Shown piece after piece: positions 34,600 to 46,613 of a stretch of DNA of 64,000 nucleotides (positions are counted from its first letter, which is position 1; every line of letters begins with the position of its first letter). Position numbers and translations under genes: made by a program. This DNA is from Beroe forskalii. Lineage: Eukaryota; Ctenophora; Nuda; Beroida; Beroidae. Under the pieces are notes generated by a model. The model made no database searches. It saw only the letters and a program-made list of their open reading frames with translations, and was not told where the DNA came from. Where the stretch lies: positions 62,001 through 126,000 of the forward strand of contig WFMF01000471.1 of the NCBI GenBank assembly GCA_011033025.1. Reading direction: 5' to 3'.

Positions 34600-36290
34600 A
34601 TATACATATACCCGCAGCCTCTAGGGCTGAATTTCATATCGCACGCGCATGCGCGTGCGATATGAAAATATATCCCTCGAGGGCGCTAGCCCGAGTGGGA
34701 TATATATCGTATAGCACGCAGGGCTCGAAGAGCCCGAGTGCTATACGAAATTCAGCCCATGAGGCGAGGAGTATATGGTATATATCCACTCGCGTGAGCT
34801 TTTTGGGAGAATGGCATATCTAAGATGAAAAAAGTTGAATGTTCAAGTAAATCCTCGAAGATTTGAACACACACGAAGGTTTTGCCACAATAATATTGAG
34901 TTTTTCTTGAATTAACAAAAATTTAAGTTTTTTACAAATGCAATACAAACACGATTAAGCATCGTAAGCATTAGATCGAAGGGTTGGCAAAGCCTATGTA
35001 TGGGTTGTGTGCCTGAGGGCCCGAAGGGCCCGAGGGCAAACATTTTTAAAGGCGAATCGAGTCAAAACATGGATCAATCTCAAAGGTCTTGCAATCGAAA
35101 GATTATTGGCTTAAATTGTGGTGAGATGCTGTAAATGAAACACTAGCAATATGGGAAAAACAAATAATTGGAAAAACAAACAAAGGAGAAAATTAATTAA
35201 TCTTGGTAGCATGTCACTTTTTGAAACGCATCAATCACAACAGAACTTGAAAAGATATACAAAAGATGAAAGGGAAATGGAATAAATGAGCGTATTTACA
35301 TTTGGTGAAACTCTGTTTTTGCAGCACTGCTAAATATAGGCCAATGAGAATGACGTAATTACTATGGTTGTATATGGTATGCCAATGACTTAAAGTGCCT
35401 ATTTCTCATGGGACAGTAATGCACAATGTACCAGACCGGTAATTGAAGGCATTTCTTTAACATCCGTGTGTGAGCTCGAGCCCCGAGGGTTCCATGCGTG
35501 AGAAAATGTAATGCACCATTGTTACTAATGATAATGACGTATTGCTCTCAGTGATCTCACTCACTTCTTGCTATTTCTGAAGAATGTGTTACCTTGACAA
35601 CATGGCAATGAAATTAATGATCAACGCAAATGCAGATTCCAGTTTTTATTTCATGATATTGTATTTCATTCTCTCGTGTTTGATTTTGTATCTTTTTATT
35701 TCTCTTTCTCGAAATGATTGCTTTTACAGAATTGCTGCTATCACTGCTTTCACTGCTATCACTGCAGTTCACTGTTTTCTCTGCGATTTTTGATTCGACT
35801 TTTGCCTATAACTGTTGGCCACATATTTTGCTGAATTTTTACTAATTATCGATACCTATGTTGTTTTGCTGTTAATTTTAACCATTTCTATTTCGAAGTT
35901 GAGCTACTTCTCATCATAATTTCATAATTCAGTACGCTGTTGGACAATGATGAACAGCAATTTCAGTCTTTTGACTTTTAACTTCCCATGGCCTCGATGT
36001 TTTTGTCGATGATCAACTCCACAAAAATCCTACTTTTTGTCAGTTTTTTGCCTCATGTTCGAGATTTTGCTGCTAAATTTGTTTTTATGGACACTTTCAA
36101 TGATCTGAGCCAGTTTAGCACCTAAAATTTTTTCTTCCAAGAAGCGGGCTATATTGCGCCTGGCGTAGAACTGCTCTCGCGGGCCGGGCTATATCCGGTG
36201 GGTATATCAAATTTAGCGTGCAGATATTTTACCGGGCTATGCGCGCCCGCTACCTAAAATGTCTTCAAAAAGCGCACGCGAGTGGATATA
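34600..36290. mobile_element. Foldback-like element with nested palindromes
   Basis: A 36-bp perfect palindrome at 34632-34667 (centre GCGCATGCGC) is followed by a hairpin at 34708-34749 (CGTATAGCAC/GTGCTATACG arms). Both are enclosed by CCTCTAGGGCTGAATTT and AAATTCAGCCCATGAGG. The sequence ATATATCCACTCGCGTG at 34787 recurs inverted at about 36272-36288, bounding 1.5 kb of AT-rich DNA. No gene is seen inside. Confidence 0.5.
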
Positions 36291-37280
36291 TTGCTTTATT
36301 GAGTTTTCAGGCATTCATAGACTCATTGAATTGGTTGTTATATTGTAACAGTATATTTCTGAAATTAATGTTTTATTATATCATTGTATTATATGGATAA
36401 ATCCTAGATTGAACTTTATTAAGATCCTGATTCTTTATTATATTGGCCCTGCCTTGGAAATTAATACATTGATTTGATTTTCAATTTTTTCATTGATGCA
36501 TTGGTCAAGGAGATACTTTGTAAAAACCAAGGTGTACTGAAGTAGAGTGATGTCAATGATTGAACTTTAAATTATATTACTAATGGCTACCACTGATGGA
36601 AACCACTAAATGATTGATTATGTTATATTGACCTATATCCAAAATGCTTTGAACTTGTCTATGTGAATACGTGAATGTGATTCAGAGGAAATTTTGAAGA
36701 AGAAAAAATGTTTGTCCGAAAAAAATATGAAAATTGCATTGTAGCGATGTTTGCACAGATTTAAAATGTCTGGCTTCCGTGCATTATTAGATAGCATCCA
36801 TCTCAGCTGGAATTTGTTGTGCAAGCCACCTTTGGATTGGCAAGAAAAATGTACCTAAAAAGCTAAAATACCTACTATCTTTTGTGGAGGCAATATTATC
36901 AATTTGGAAGAACATGTACTTCTGGCTCCTGGGGGCTGCTGTCCTCAGACCCCTGTATATTTTAATTATATTAGTATGTCCATTTCATTTGTAACTGCTT
37001 CTCTTCAATTGCCCCTCACCTCAGAAACCATCAGAAACAAGAATTGCCCCCATTGCCTTGTTTGTGGGCACTTAACATTTCCCTCCCCTGTGTTTGGTAT
37101 GATATCAGTATATATTTTAAACAACCAAGATTTGCACCTGCAGGTGCATTTCTTATTTGATTCCATATTATGCAGGTGCTTGATTTCCCTACATTATACA
37201 GTTCTTGTTGGCACCTTTTCATTGCATAAATATCTGACTATGAAATCTATCGTAAATAAATTCTTTCTCACCATTAGCCA

Positions 37281-40200
37281 ATGGCTTCTTGTGACACATT
37301 ACAGCTTGGGTCTCTTGTTTCAAACAAGTACAAAGCATACAAACAGGAGTTCCACTTTGAGGCTGGATCTGATGATTTGTTTGTCGATTTCCTTCTTGAT
37401 GTCAGTGTTAAGGTTATTGATATGGGTGAGTGTGAAGATAGTTATTGATTTAATTAAACAATCAATGTGACATTTGATTGTTGATACAGTGGCGTGTCGA
37501 ACTCCTATGTGCACAGCTTTTTCAAGCGTGGCTTAATCGTGAGCAGCTCACTGCCTGCCACTAACAGCCAGTGAGCTGTGCACGATTACCCCATGCAGGA
37601 AAAAGATGCGCACATAGAAGTTCAACACGCTACCGATACAGTCATGTAGTTTTGAAATAGAATTTTGTGCTACTACAAATTATGATTTACAAGTGCTAAA
37701 AATGTGCAGATGGACATGATTTTCAGGCTGTGTACTAGCATGTACTGTGTGTGATATTGCTACACACAATTTCAAAGCTAAGTGGCCCATGGACTTAGCC
37801 CATCAGTGTATTTTTAGCACCCAAAAAATACAAAACAAGATTAAGGCACCTGCATCGTTCCGTGTCGATCAAATGAACTGATTAAATAAATGAAAAACGC
37901 ACGCAATCGCTCGCGCTTGCTGTTTTGTGCGGACGTCATTGTAAAGTGCATTGTGCCTGTTTTTCATTTGATCAGTCCATTCAATCGACGTGGAACAATG
38001 AAGCCACCTTATAACTTTGATTTTTTGATATCAAACTCACATCGATTTTTGTTTCCAGTGAAGCAGATTGTTCCAGTTGTTGGCCCTGTACTTGAAACTG
38101 CATCTCAACCATCTTCTCGACAACAAGCAACCTCTGCATATCCCCAATCACATCAAGAGTCAGCCCTACCTGTTAATAAAAAACCACCCAGTTCAACTCA
38201 AAATTCAAATCACCAATCTGTGACATTGTTTCAACAATCCACCAACCTGTCATCAGCATCTTCGTTGCCATCTAGCCCACCAGAACACAAAGTGAACAGC
38301 TCTTCAACAATTTCCATGACGTGAGTCCATTTGGCAGGTGTTTCCATGAAAATGAATTATTTTTAAAGCAGTGTCTCTTTAATATAATTGATTATAGACC
38401 TCTTTTTCCATGCCTCTAATCTAGATGACGGAGATATCTGCAATAATGGAAATGTCAGCATGCTTATCCATGAATGAAAACGGACAGATATAAATAAAGT
38501 TACTAGCTGGCCCATTGGGCCTACAGACACACAGCTCAGCCCAGTGCTGTGACACAGCGCCTTGTTCGCAAATTTTTAGAAAATTAATTATTTAATTTCA
38601 TGAATCAGCAGAGTGAAAAAAAAGTGCGACATGTGACTTTTGTTCCGTTTTTGTTCCTCAAGATGATGTAAATTCTGACAATCGATTCTCATACTGACAT
38701 TGAAAAATTTTGTTCTATTCACATTGATCCAGGCCAGAATCAATTCTTCGTAATCTGCTTCACCTTGCTTCCATTGTTATTAAATACTACATTTTTTGAA
38801 ACCGTAAATTTTCTTAGGGGGGGCGGGGTTCAACCCCCACATTTTCTCACATGCAGCCAATTTGAGATATGAGTTGGCCAGGATGGCCAGGGCGTGTATG
38901 AACCAAAACAAAATATGAAAGTTAAGGCAAGCCTGGTCTTGAGTCCATGGAATGAAGAGTTGAAGATAAGTTGCAGGCATTCACCTTAAAGAATATTTGT
39001 TTACGTATTATGCAGCTTGTCCAAAAATTCCAAATTTAATTAAATTTAGTTATAAGTTATCTTTATTAAATCAAATTAAAATAATATAAAATTTCAATAA
39101 AATATGATTGGCCTTTACAACAAAATATATTAACAAACAAGAACACCTGGACCTGAAAGAAGTTAAAACCTCTAGGCTTGAAATTAATCGAAAATAGTTA
39201 TATTGTAAATTTAGCGACTGCTACAATGTTAACATTTTGGCAGACCTACTCTAATCAGTATGGAGCTTCAAAGCTAATGTTCCTCAAGATGATGTAAATT
39301 CTGACAATCGATTCTCATACTGACATTGAAAAATTTTGTTCTATTCACATTGATCCAGGCCAGAATCAATTCCTCGTAATCTGCTTCACCTATATTCCAT
39401 TCGATTAAATTGTACACTTTTTGTAAACCGTAAATTGTTCTTAATGGCCAATATCAAAACTAGACATAATTCACATGCGCTTACGAAATTACATAATAGC
39501 TAAGGTTGTATGTCTTTCAGGTCATCAGAAGAAGATCTAGGTGCTCAACATGTTGCAGCTGTTGTAGAAATACCATCCACAGCTATGAAATTGCCTTCCC
39601 AACATCCAAGTTCTTCTTTGCCAGAAAAAATTCAAGATCTCATCAATTCCAACAATGAGATTATCCATGCAAATACCTATGATGTCATCAAAATCATCAA
39701 TCCAAATAGGAATTCTGTATATAAAACCTGTAACAGAAGCTTGGCATCTCAGAGCCGACCTCCTTCTTCACCTTCTTCATCAAAGGGGCCTGATATCCGA
39801 GACTCAGAAACCCAGTATATCCCATCTCCTAAGCCCAGCTATCGGAGTGTCAGAAGAACAAGCAACCACTCCACTCATCGACCTTTGTTCCAGGCAACTG
39901 GGGCAAGTTCCTCAAATGTTAGGAAGCCAAGGGCTGATGAATTCGTCAGAAAGCTCCCTAACTTCGTGAAACCGTCTATTCCAAGGAAGAAACGACTGAT
40001 TAAAGACAGCTGCTTTGTCAACTTCAAGAGAAACCCATACTCTATACCGACAATGGAAGATGCTAACCAAAATAAATCTAAAGAGCTCTATAACTCCCCT
40101 GGAAATTGCAGGGAATACATGGTTAATCCCTACAAGGAAATTGGAAGTTCTCCAGATGATAAGATTGTGGTGGATTTTCAGAATCAAAAGAGTGATGTAA

Positions 40201-42160
40201 ACTCGGATAGTCCTACAGTTTCGGGTCCCCTCCTCCTCGATATTGACTCCAGCAACAAAACAACCAACGGCAACTCAAAAACTGAACCTCCACAGCAGAC
40301 CAGCATGGATAAATTGAATATGGAAATCGCCAAGGAAATAGACAGCGTTTTAGAGAGTCTGACAGTTTCAAACAGCAGCGAGAGTGCTGAAACCCCTTCC
40401 TTTAAGAGACTACAGAAGGATGGGAACAGAGCCTTGTCCATGGTAGGTATGGTGTCTGTGGATGAAGCCACGGCTGAAGAAAAGACTGGTGGAGAACCAT
40501 CTGAAAGAGACGTGCCAGTGAGAGCTGGAGACGGGGAGGGGTCTCATAGGCCTCTTGGTGGAGAGGAGACAAAGAGCTGCAGTCAGCTGGGGAAGAGGAA
40601 AACTGTGAGACACACAAGGCTCAACAGCAGGTGAGAAAGGGTGAGATTATTTGTTCCCGTGTCGGTTTATAACTAAGCTGTTAAAGGACGTCCGCAATGA
40701 GGGCAGAGGAGGGGTCTGACCAATGCGAATGTTCGTGGATGTAGGGGGTGGGGGTGGCTGAATACAGACGTCCGCTTTTTATGAAAATTTTAGTCAATTT
40801 GACAAGCATTTCACTAGAAAATCCGAAGATTTTTTAGAATTTGGACTTATTTTCTCGACACTTATTAAAATAATCAAGTTCATTATTGAAAAAACGGGCA
40901 TCAAAATGGGGACACAAAAATTTGTCGATGAAAATGCGGACGACTTGGGAAGGGGGTATTTCAGATGCGGATGTTTGTGGACGTTTGCTGACAATGGGGG
41001 AGGGGGTCTAAAGTGGACGTCCTCTGGAAGTGGAACAGTGTTAAACTGTTACTAAACTAAATTTGGCAGAGACTCGGTTAAAGTTTTTAGCAATACCTCA
41101 TTGGTCATTAAATAGCCTCTCATTCTCAAAAATATTCCATGTAGTCTTTTAGAAATATTGTTAGAGCAGCACATTGCAAACCTACCTTCGGCTCTGGTTG
41201 CACTGATAATGAATGATGTAAATGGCTGACGTAATAAAGTTATAACATCTTTTGAGACTAGATTTTGTGTTGAAATTGCTCTGTTGAACCAGCAGATTGT
41301 GAGAAAAGTCGCCGATTTTCTGGACCATAATGTAGTGTATGACACATCTTTATCTTCCCTGAAGATTGTGAATGAAAGTTGCCTGTGAGTTGATTGATAA
41401 TGAGACGTATGGAATGCCGGTTATCATTTGCCGATGCCAAGTAATGGACAAATAATTGATGGAATTTGTCAGTGCTGCGTTTTGGAAAATTAGTAGTTTT
41501 GGTAAAGTCTACACTACATGCCCATTTACATGCTTCTCTCGCAGGTACAAGAAATACCCCGACGAGATGCTGAAGAAGGCTATGCACTACGTTCAAATGG
41601 GACACAGAACTGTAGCTCAAGCTTCCAAGGAATTCAACATACCCCGCCAAACGTTGCAATACAGACTCTTCAAAAGGAAGCGGGGCTGTCACCTCTTCAG
41701 TCTAAGCACCTCCCTCGAGAATGATGCTTCCCCCTCACAGGAAAAAAGTCAGCTAATCAAATCAGAACCTTTGTCTGATTCCGAGGAGTGTGATGGTACA
41801 GCAAATTCTTCAGGAACTTTAGAAGATACGCCTGTCGAGGAATTAATGAGGGATAATGAACCTATGAACACGCAAGATGAATACGTTGCTCCAATGAAGA
41901 CTGAAAAGAAGGATGAAGGCGATGTGGCAATGCCAAACTGCGCCGCCCTGTTAGGCAGCCTGAACGAAGGGGAGCTGTTGCTGTCCCTGGAACGTACAGT
42001 ACAAGAACTGCTTTCCTCCGACTGCTCAGTGCAGAGATCAGACCAAGAGTCAAACTCTTCAGATGTCTTGACTTCATCGGATAGAGTCACTTCTTTAGAG
42101 GAAGAAAATCCTGGTGTTTCTGTTACAGTAGACCCGTCTGGACCTTCTCAGGTCACTTAA
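37281..42160 (+). CDS. Pipsqueak-type HTH protein, complete four-exon gene
   Basis: Exons 37281-37425, 38059-38320, 39521-40630 and 41545-42160 join in frame (phases 1, 2, 2) to 711 codons including TAA. Donors are GTGAGT, GTGAGT and GTGAGA; acceptors are TTTCCAG, CTTTCAG and TCTCGCAG. The start ATG has an in-frame TAG two codons upstream at 37275; TTCTTTCTCACCATTAG just before it could be an acceptor for a 5' UTR exon. Residues 1-48 form the E1 motif shared with 942-1077. Then comes a Ser/Pro-rich linker. About 506-555 is a pipsqueak (HTH_psq) domain: Y-P-D-E-M-L-K-K-A, then V-A-Q-A-S-K-E-F-N-I-P-R-Q-T-L, then R-L-F-K-R-K-R. The tail is acidic with I-K-S-E (SUMO-consensus-like). Psq domains bind DNA, so this is probably a nuclear transcription regulator or corepressor. 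It is not assigned to a named orthologue. Confidence 0.88.
37483..37640. mobile_element. Hairpin MITE in intron 1 of the pipsqueak gene
   Basis: The left arm GTGGCGTGTCGAACTCCTAT continues to GCAGCTCACTG. The right arm CAGTGAGCTGTGCACGATTA runs to ACATAGAAGTTCAACACGCT. The arms are imperfect inverses of about 70 bp with a short loop. There is no coding content. Confidence 0.7.
37844..38015. repeat. Palindromic repeat shared with 627-790
   Basis: GGCACCTGCATCGTTCCGTG and CATTTGATCAGTCCATTCAA are near-matches of the element at 627-790, including the internal CGCTCGCGCTTG block. It lies just upstream of exon 2 of the pipsqueak gene. Confidence 0.7.
38653..39440 (+). repeat. Direct duplication of about 170 bp within intron 2
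   Basis: Segments at about 38653-38825 and 39278-39440 are near-identical; both contain GATGATGTAAATTCTGACAA and TTGATCCAGGCCAGAATCAA. The second copy ends about 80 bp before exon 3. No coding role is seen. Confidence 0.8.
40684..41030. mobile_element. GGACGTCC MITE, diverged copy in intron 3
   Basis: AAAGGACGTCCGCAATGAGG at the left and AGTGGACGTCCTCTGG at the right, with internal TTTCACTAGAAAATCCG, match the family at 24737-25057. The termini have lost the GGCCATCC part. Its presence shows the family tolerates insertion in introns. Confidence 0.7.
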
Positions 42161-43477
42161 TATGGTTGTTTTCAATTGAACTGGATCGTTTGTAGGATCA
42201 TAGCAATTCATTTGAGCTAAATGTACCTATATCATGAGAAATTATGAGAAATTATGATCGACATGAATGGATTGATATTAAATGAATTCGATTTGATTTG
42301 GAACAGTGATACAATTGCAGAATGCAGATATCCACGTATTTTATTTACACATGATTGAAACTTTGATTTATGATTAGATCTTTTTTGGTTAAATTGAGAG
42401 CGTAATTTGATCCTTTATTATATGTCAATTTTTGAAGTTAATTGTTTTTTTCGGATGAATAAGTTTGACTGATTTTGCACTGACTATATAGTTTTTGAAG
42501 TTTTGCTAACATGTGCATTGAGCAACCACACACCACTGCAGGAAGCAACACATTAACACATCTTGTGTACGTGTGTGCAGATCGCTCGATTGACGGAGGG
42601 ATGCAAATCATCGTTCAGACGTCAACTTATAATAATAATCAGAGATTTTGTCACTCGACAACTCAAGTAAATCTCTCTACCCTGAAAGTAACTTTCGATA
42701 CAAATTCTATCAAAAGTGCTGAAAAATTGCGCGGCTTAATCGGGCCCTTCGTCAATCAAGCAATCTGCACACAATACATTGATAAAAGTAATGATTATGA
42801 ATATATGATTGATTTAGATTTAGATTGTTTTCAGTGAATGATTATGAATGATTGATCATTTAAAGATTTAAGATATTACTTACATTTTGGTCAGTTTTAT
42901 ACACTGATTTTAAAATTGTATCAAATACACAAGAAACCTGAGACAGAAAAGAAATGATTGATATAATTGTGTGTTCAACTTTTTTATTTTGCAAATTTTA
43001 ATTCAGCGTTTCAAGGACTTTGTTTTAACTTCAAGTATTGAATGGTTTTGGGGGCAGGGAGGCTATGTTTGGTAGATGTTGACTTTGAAATATGCTTTTA
43101 CCAATACCAATACCATGTGACCTGGGGTTTTATTTGAGGGTTCTCAAGGGATGGTAGATAAAATCGATATTCCTCTTAAATTTGGAACAATGCAGGTTAT
43201 TTGGAATAATCACTGGGCTAGATAGAAATCATACGAGTATAGATTCCAATCTTTCAATGTTTCAAACCTATTAGCTGTCCTCGAATTTATTGTCGTATAA
43301 ATTTTAAGAATATGCATCTCCACATTGATTCAATGGTGATAAAATGGAAGTGATGTGGTTCTTTAAGTTCAATTGCAATTAATTTCGTCGTTCTACGACA
43401 TCGAATCAGGTCTCAAAGTAGTGTTGTAAAGTTTAAAATAATAATATAACGTTCATTTTCAATAGATTAATCGATAG
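42161..43477. other. 3' flank of the pipsqueak gene; no further gene supported
   Basis: AT-rich sequence. A 108-codon frame from an ATG at 42511 has no recognisable feature and lies where the 3' UTR is expected. No clear AATAAA signal was found close to the stop. Confidence 0.4.
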
Positions 43478-43603
43478 TGCATGGTACTGATAGTGGAGAT
43501 GGTGCTATTGGATTCCTGCTGTCTTTCTCTCACCTCGATTTTCAACCAATGTTCCACTTCCTTCGGCTGCTTATGCAACATCATGAGCATCAAGCTGGAA
43601 CTG
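43478..43603 (+). CDS. Candidate internal coding exon
   Basis: Between an AG at 43476 and a GTGAGT donor at 43604 the frame is open (phase 1 in, phase 1 out). It encodes D-S-G-D-G-A-I-G-F-L-L-S-F, then H-L-D-F-Q-P-M-F-H-F-L-R-L-L-M-Q. Residue composition is strongly protein-like, with an amphipathic helix. The acceptor has only a weak pyrimidine tract. The protein is unrecognised, and no partner exon is certain. Confidence 0.45.
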
Positions 43604-44716
43604 GTGAGTCGTTAAAGTTAAATTGATTCTTATTTTTGGGGAATTGTATGAAAATTGATTATGTAACTTGTAATCTTCTGAAATTCACCAGAATGTTAAA
43701 TGTTCGGCTCACAATTGTCTAATTGTCTCGCAACTTCGAGAAATGAGAATCATTCTAGCATTTCCTAGTTGCGTGGCGCCATGTACGTACGTTGATATAC
43801 TGTCAAATCAGTATCACGTACTCACAAATGGTGGTCGTGTGGAAATTTCAGAGAGCGTTCTCAGATATTCCGGCAAAGGTGCATAATCAATTCGGCCCTA
43901 AATAAAGGGTTTATCATCCAGATTGTAAGCATTAATCAGTGCAATTAACAATGGAACCACATTTAACCATGACCCGAACGCTTAGATGGACCAAAACCTC
44001 AAGATTTAGTTGGTGGTATTTCGGAGGAATGGTAAAATACATGATTTTGATTCAAATTTTAACTTACTTGCATATCCTGAATTTTAAAATGGAAGATTTA
44101 AAGGAAAACTGACTTGATTTTCCTACTGAAAATTTCCACCATATTTAGCATGTGATATCATGCCCTCAGTAATCAGTAATAAAATGTTTGAATCATTGCA
44201 TAAGTAATTGGTCAACTCTAAATTGCTTCCAATCAAGGCCACGGCTTGTACATTAGCCACGTTATGATTAGACATGATATTCATGAGCTATCGCTTCCGG
44301 TTGCTCACATTGTCAAGCTGAATTGGTATAATAATTGTAAATATCAAAACACAATGATAGGTTGTATTCATACAACAATAACCGCTGTATTATACACTGC
44401 ACATGCATTGCTGATTGGCTGTCTGATTCAATGTCTTGTCATGGTTTATAAAAATAGATTGATGAGGTTTGGGCAGCCGATGCACAGGGTTTAAGGTAGC
44501 AGGTATTCTTCGTTGTGTAACTGTAATGTGTTTTGTTAGTCAAAATATGGGCTGGCTTTACTAGATGATGCTATGTTTGTCGCGTTCCAGTTTTAATTTC
44601 AATAGTTTGCACTGGTGTCAGAGTTATTTGGTCTCACTTGTCAGTGCTATTTAGATTTGAATCAGTTCCTGACCTGACTAAAATCTTATGATCGCGCTAT
44701 TCAAGAGTCGGAGTTA

Positions 44717-45842
44717 GACTTGTCCTGGGGTCAGAGTGTACTGCAAGTTGACACTGGTGTCAGAATGTACTGCAAGTTGACACTGGTGTCAGAGTGTACT
44801 GCAAGTTGACACTGGGGTCAGACTGTACTGCAAGTTGACACTGGTGTCAGAGTGTACTGCAAGTTGACACTGGTGTCAGAGTGTACTGCAAGTTGACACT
44901 GGTGTCAGAGTGTACTGCAAGTTGACACTGGTGTCAGAGTGTACTGCAAGTTGACACTGGTGTCAGAGTGTACTGCAAGTTGACACTGGTGTCAGAGTGT
45001 ACTGGAAGTTGACACTGGTGTCAGAATGTACTGCAAGTTGACACTGGTGTCAGAGTGTACTGCAAGTTGACACTGGTGTCAGAGTGTACTGCAAGTTGAC
45101 ACTGGTGTCAGAGTGTACTGCAAGTTGACACTGGTGTCAGAGTGTACTGCAAGTTGACACTGGTGTCAGAGTGTACTGCAAGTTGACACTGGTGTCAGAG
45201 TGTACTGAAGTTGACACTGGTGTCAGAGTGTACTGCAAGTTGACACTGGTGTCAGAGTGTACTGGTGTTTACACTGGTGTCAGAGTGTACTGCAAGTTGA
45301 CACTGGTGTCAGAGTGTACTGCAAGTTGACACTGGTGTCAGAGTGTACTGCTAGTTGACACTGGTGTCAGAGTGTACTGCAAGTTGACACTGGTGTCAGA
45401 GTGTACTGCAAGTTGACACTGGTGTCAGAGTGTACTGCAAGTTGACACTGGTGTCAGAGTGTACTGCAAGTAGACACTGGTGTCAGAGTGTACTGCAAGT
45501 TGACACTGGTGTCAGAGTGTACTGCAAGTTGACACTGGTGTCAGAGTGTACTGCAAGTTGACACTGGTGTCAGAGTGTACTGCAGTTTGACACTGGTGTC
45601 AGAGTGTACTGCAGTTTGACACTGGTGTCAGAGTGTACTGCAAGTTGACACTGGTGTCAGAGTGTACTGCAAGTTGACACTGGTGTCAGAGTGTACTGCA
45701 ACTGCAAGTTGACACTGGTGTCAGAGTGTACTGCAAGTTGACACTGGTGTCAGAGTGTACTGCAAGTTTACACTGGTGTCAGAGTGTACTGCAAGTTGAC
45801 ACTGGTGTCAGAGTGTACTGCAAGTAGACACTGGTGTCAGAG
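44717..45842 (+). repeat. 29-bp minisatellite
   Basis: About 38 copies of GACACTGGTGTCAGAGTGTA with CTGCAAGTT, very homogeneous. Rare variants include a 28-bp unit near 45207 and CTGGTGTTTA near 45270. Each unit contains the palindrome GACACTGGTGTC. The array ends directly against a truncated MITE. Confidence 0.97.
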
Positions 45843-46064
45843 TCGTCGGAAGTCCGCAATTCATGGAAATTTTGGGCGATTTGACGGCTATTTCACTAGA
45901 AAATCACGAAATTTTTGGACCAAAAAATGACTCAAAACTTTTGAAGAAAAATGCCTTGTCCGGGGGAGGGAGGGGTTTCTGGATTGCGGACGTTTGCGGA
46001 CAATGGGGGAGGGAGGGGTTTGAAATGGCCGAAATTTTGCGGACGTCCTTTATGGATGGCCCCT
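45843..46064. mobile_element. GGACGTCC MITE, truncated by the 29-bp array
   Basis: It matches the reverse complement of 24737-25057 from GTCCGCAATTCATGGAAATT to GGACGTCCTTTATGGATGGC. About 100 bp of the opposite terminus is missing exactly where the 29-bp array ends. Confidence 0.8.
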
Positions 46065-46084
46065 TAGGAGAAAACAACCTTCAT

Positions 46085-46410
46085 ATTTTTGTCCAAAGGG
46101 CTGGTTGAAAGAGGCCGGTTAAAGTGGGGCCAGTCAAATTAAAGACCGGTTAATTTAGGTCAAATGAAACTTTTATGATTCGGCTTATTTAGTTTAAAAC
46201 TCACTAGAACGTCATTACAAGACATGTTTATGACCTAAATTTCATAATATGAGACCGGGAATTGGTCTCATATTAATTGCAATTTGTAAATTGATCTGGC
46301 ATCCACCGCATAAAATTTTGTCAAACCGTTAAAACGGTTCAAAAATGATTCGATTTTTGTCTGTAGGGCCGCTTAAAAAAGGCCGGCTAAATAAAGGCCA
46401 AAAAGGTAAA
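46085..46410. repeat. GGCCGGTTAAA repeat element
   Basis: GGGCTGGTTGAAAGAGGCCG at the left and GGCCGGCTAAATAAAGGCCA at the right, with TTCAAAAATGATTCGATTTT inside. The same blocks are found near 30870-30960 and 27146-27240. Confidence 0.6.
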
Positions 46411-46546
46411 TTGAGAAATGAAGTGACAATTTTATGTTATCACTAAATCACTTACGTCTTACCTATCACTACAAGTCAAAGTTTATAAAGAAACTAAGAA
46501 TCATGATTTATTGAGAAAGTGATTTGAACCACTATATTTTTCTCAG

Positions 46547-46613
46547 ATTGTAGGTATTGAATCAAAGAATAAGGCAAAGACGTTAAAAGAGCCGAGTCCG
46601 AAGTCGCAAAAAG
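46547..46613 (+). CDS. Candidate internal coding exon
   Basis: Acceptor TTTTTCTCAG and donor G/GTAAGA bound a 67-bp open frame (phase 0 in, phase 1 out) encoding I-V-G-I-E-S-K-N-K-A-K then P-S-P-K-S-Q-K. The splice sites are good. It is compatible in phase with 48638-48669 or 56148-56217. The protein is unrecognised. Confidence 0.45.

Noticed and set aside
36904-37470. 188-codon plus-strand frame
   Set aside because: It overlaps the first exon of the pipsqueak gene in a different frame, lacks a true ATG at its start, and that exon has matching phases and a homologue.
42511-42837. 108-codon frame downstream of the pipsqueak gene
   Set aside because: No recognisable motif, ordinary composition for AT-rich DNA, and position in the probable 3' UTR.
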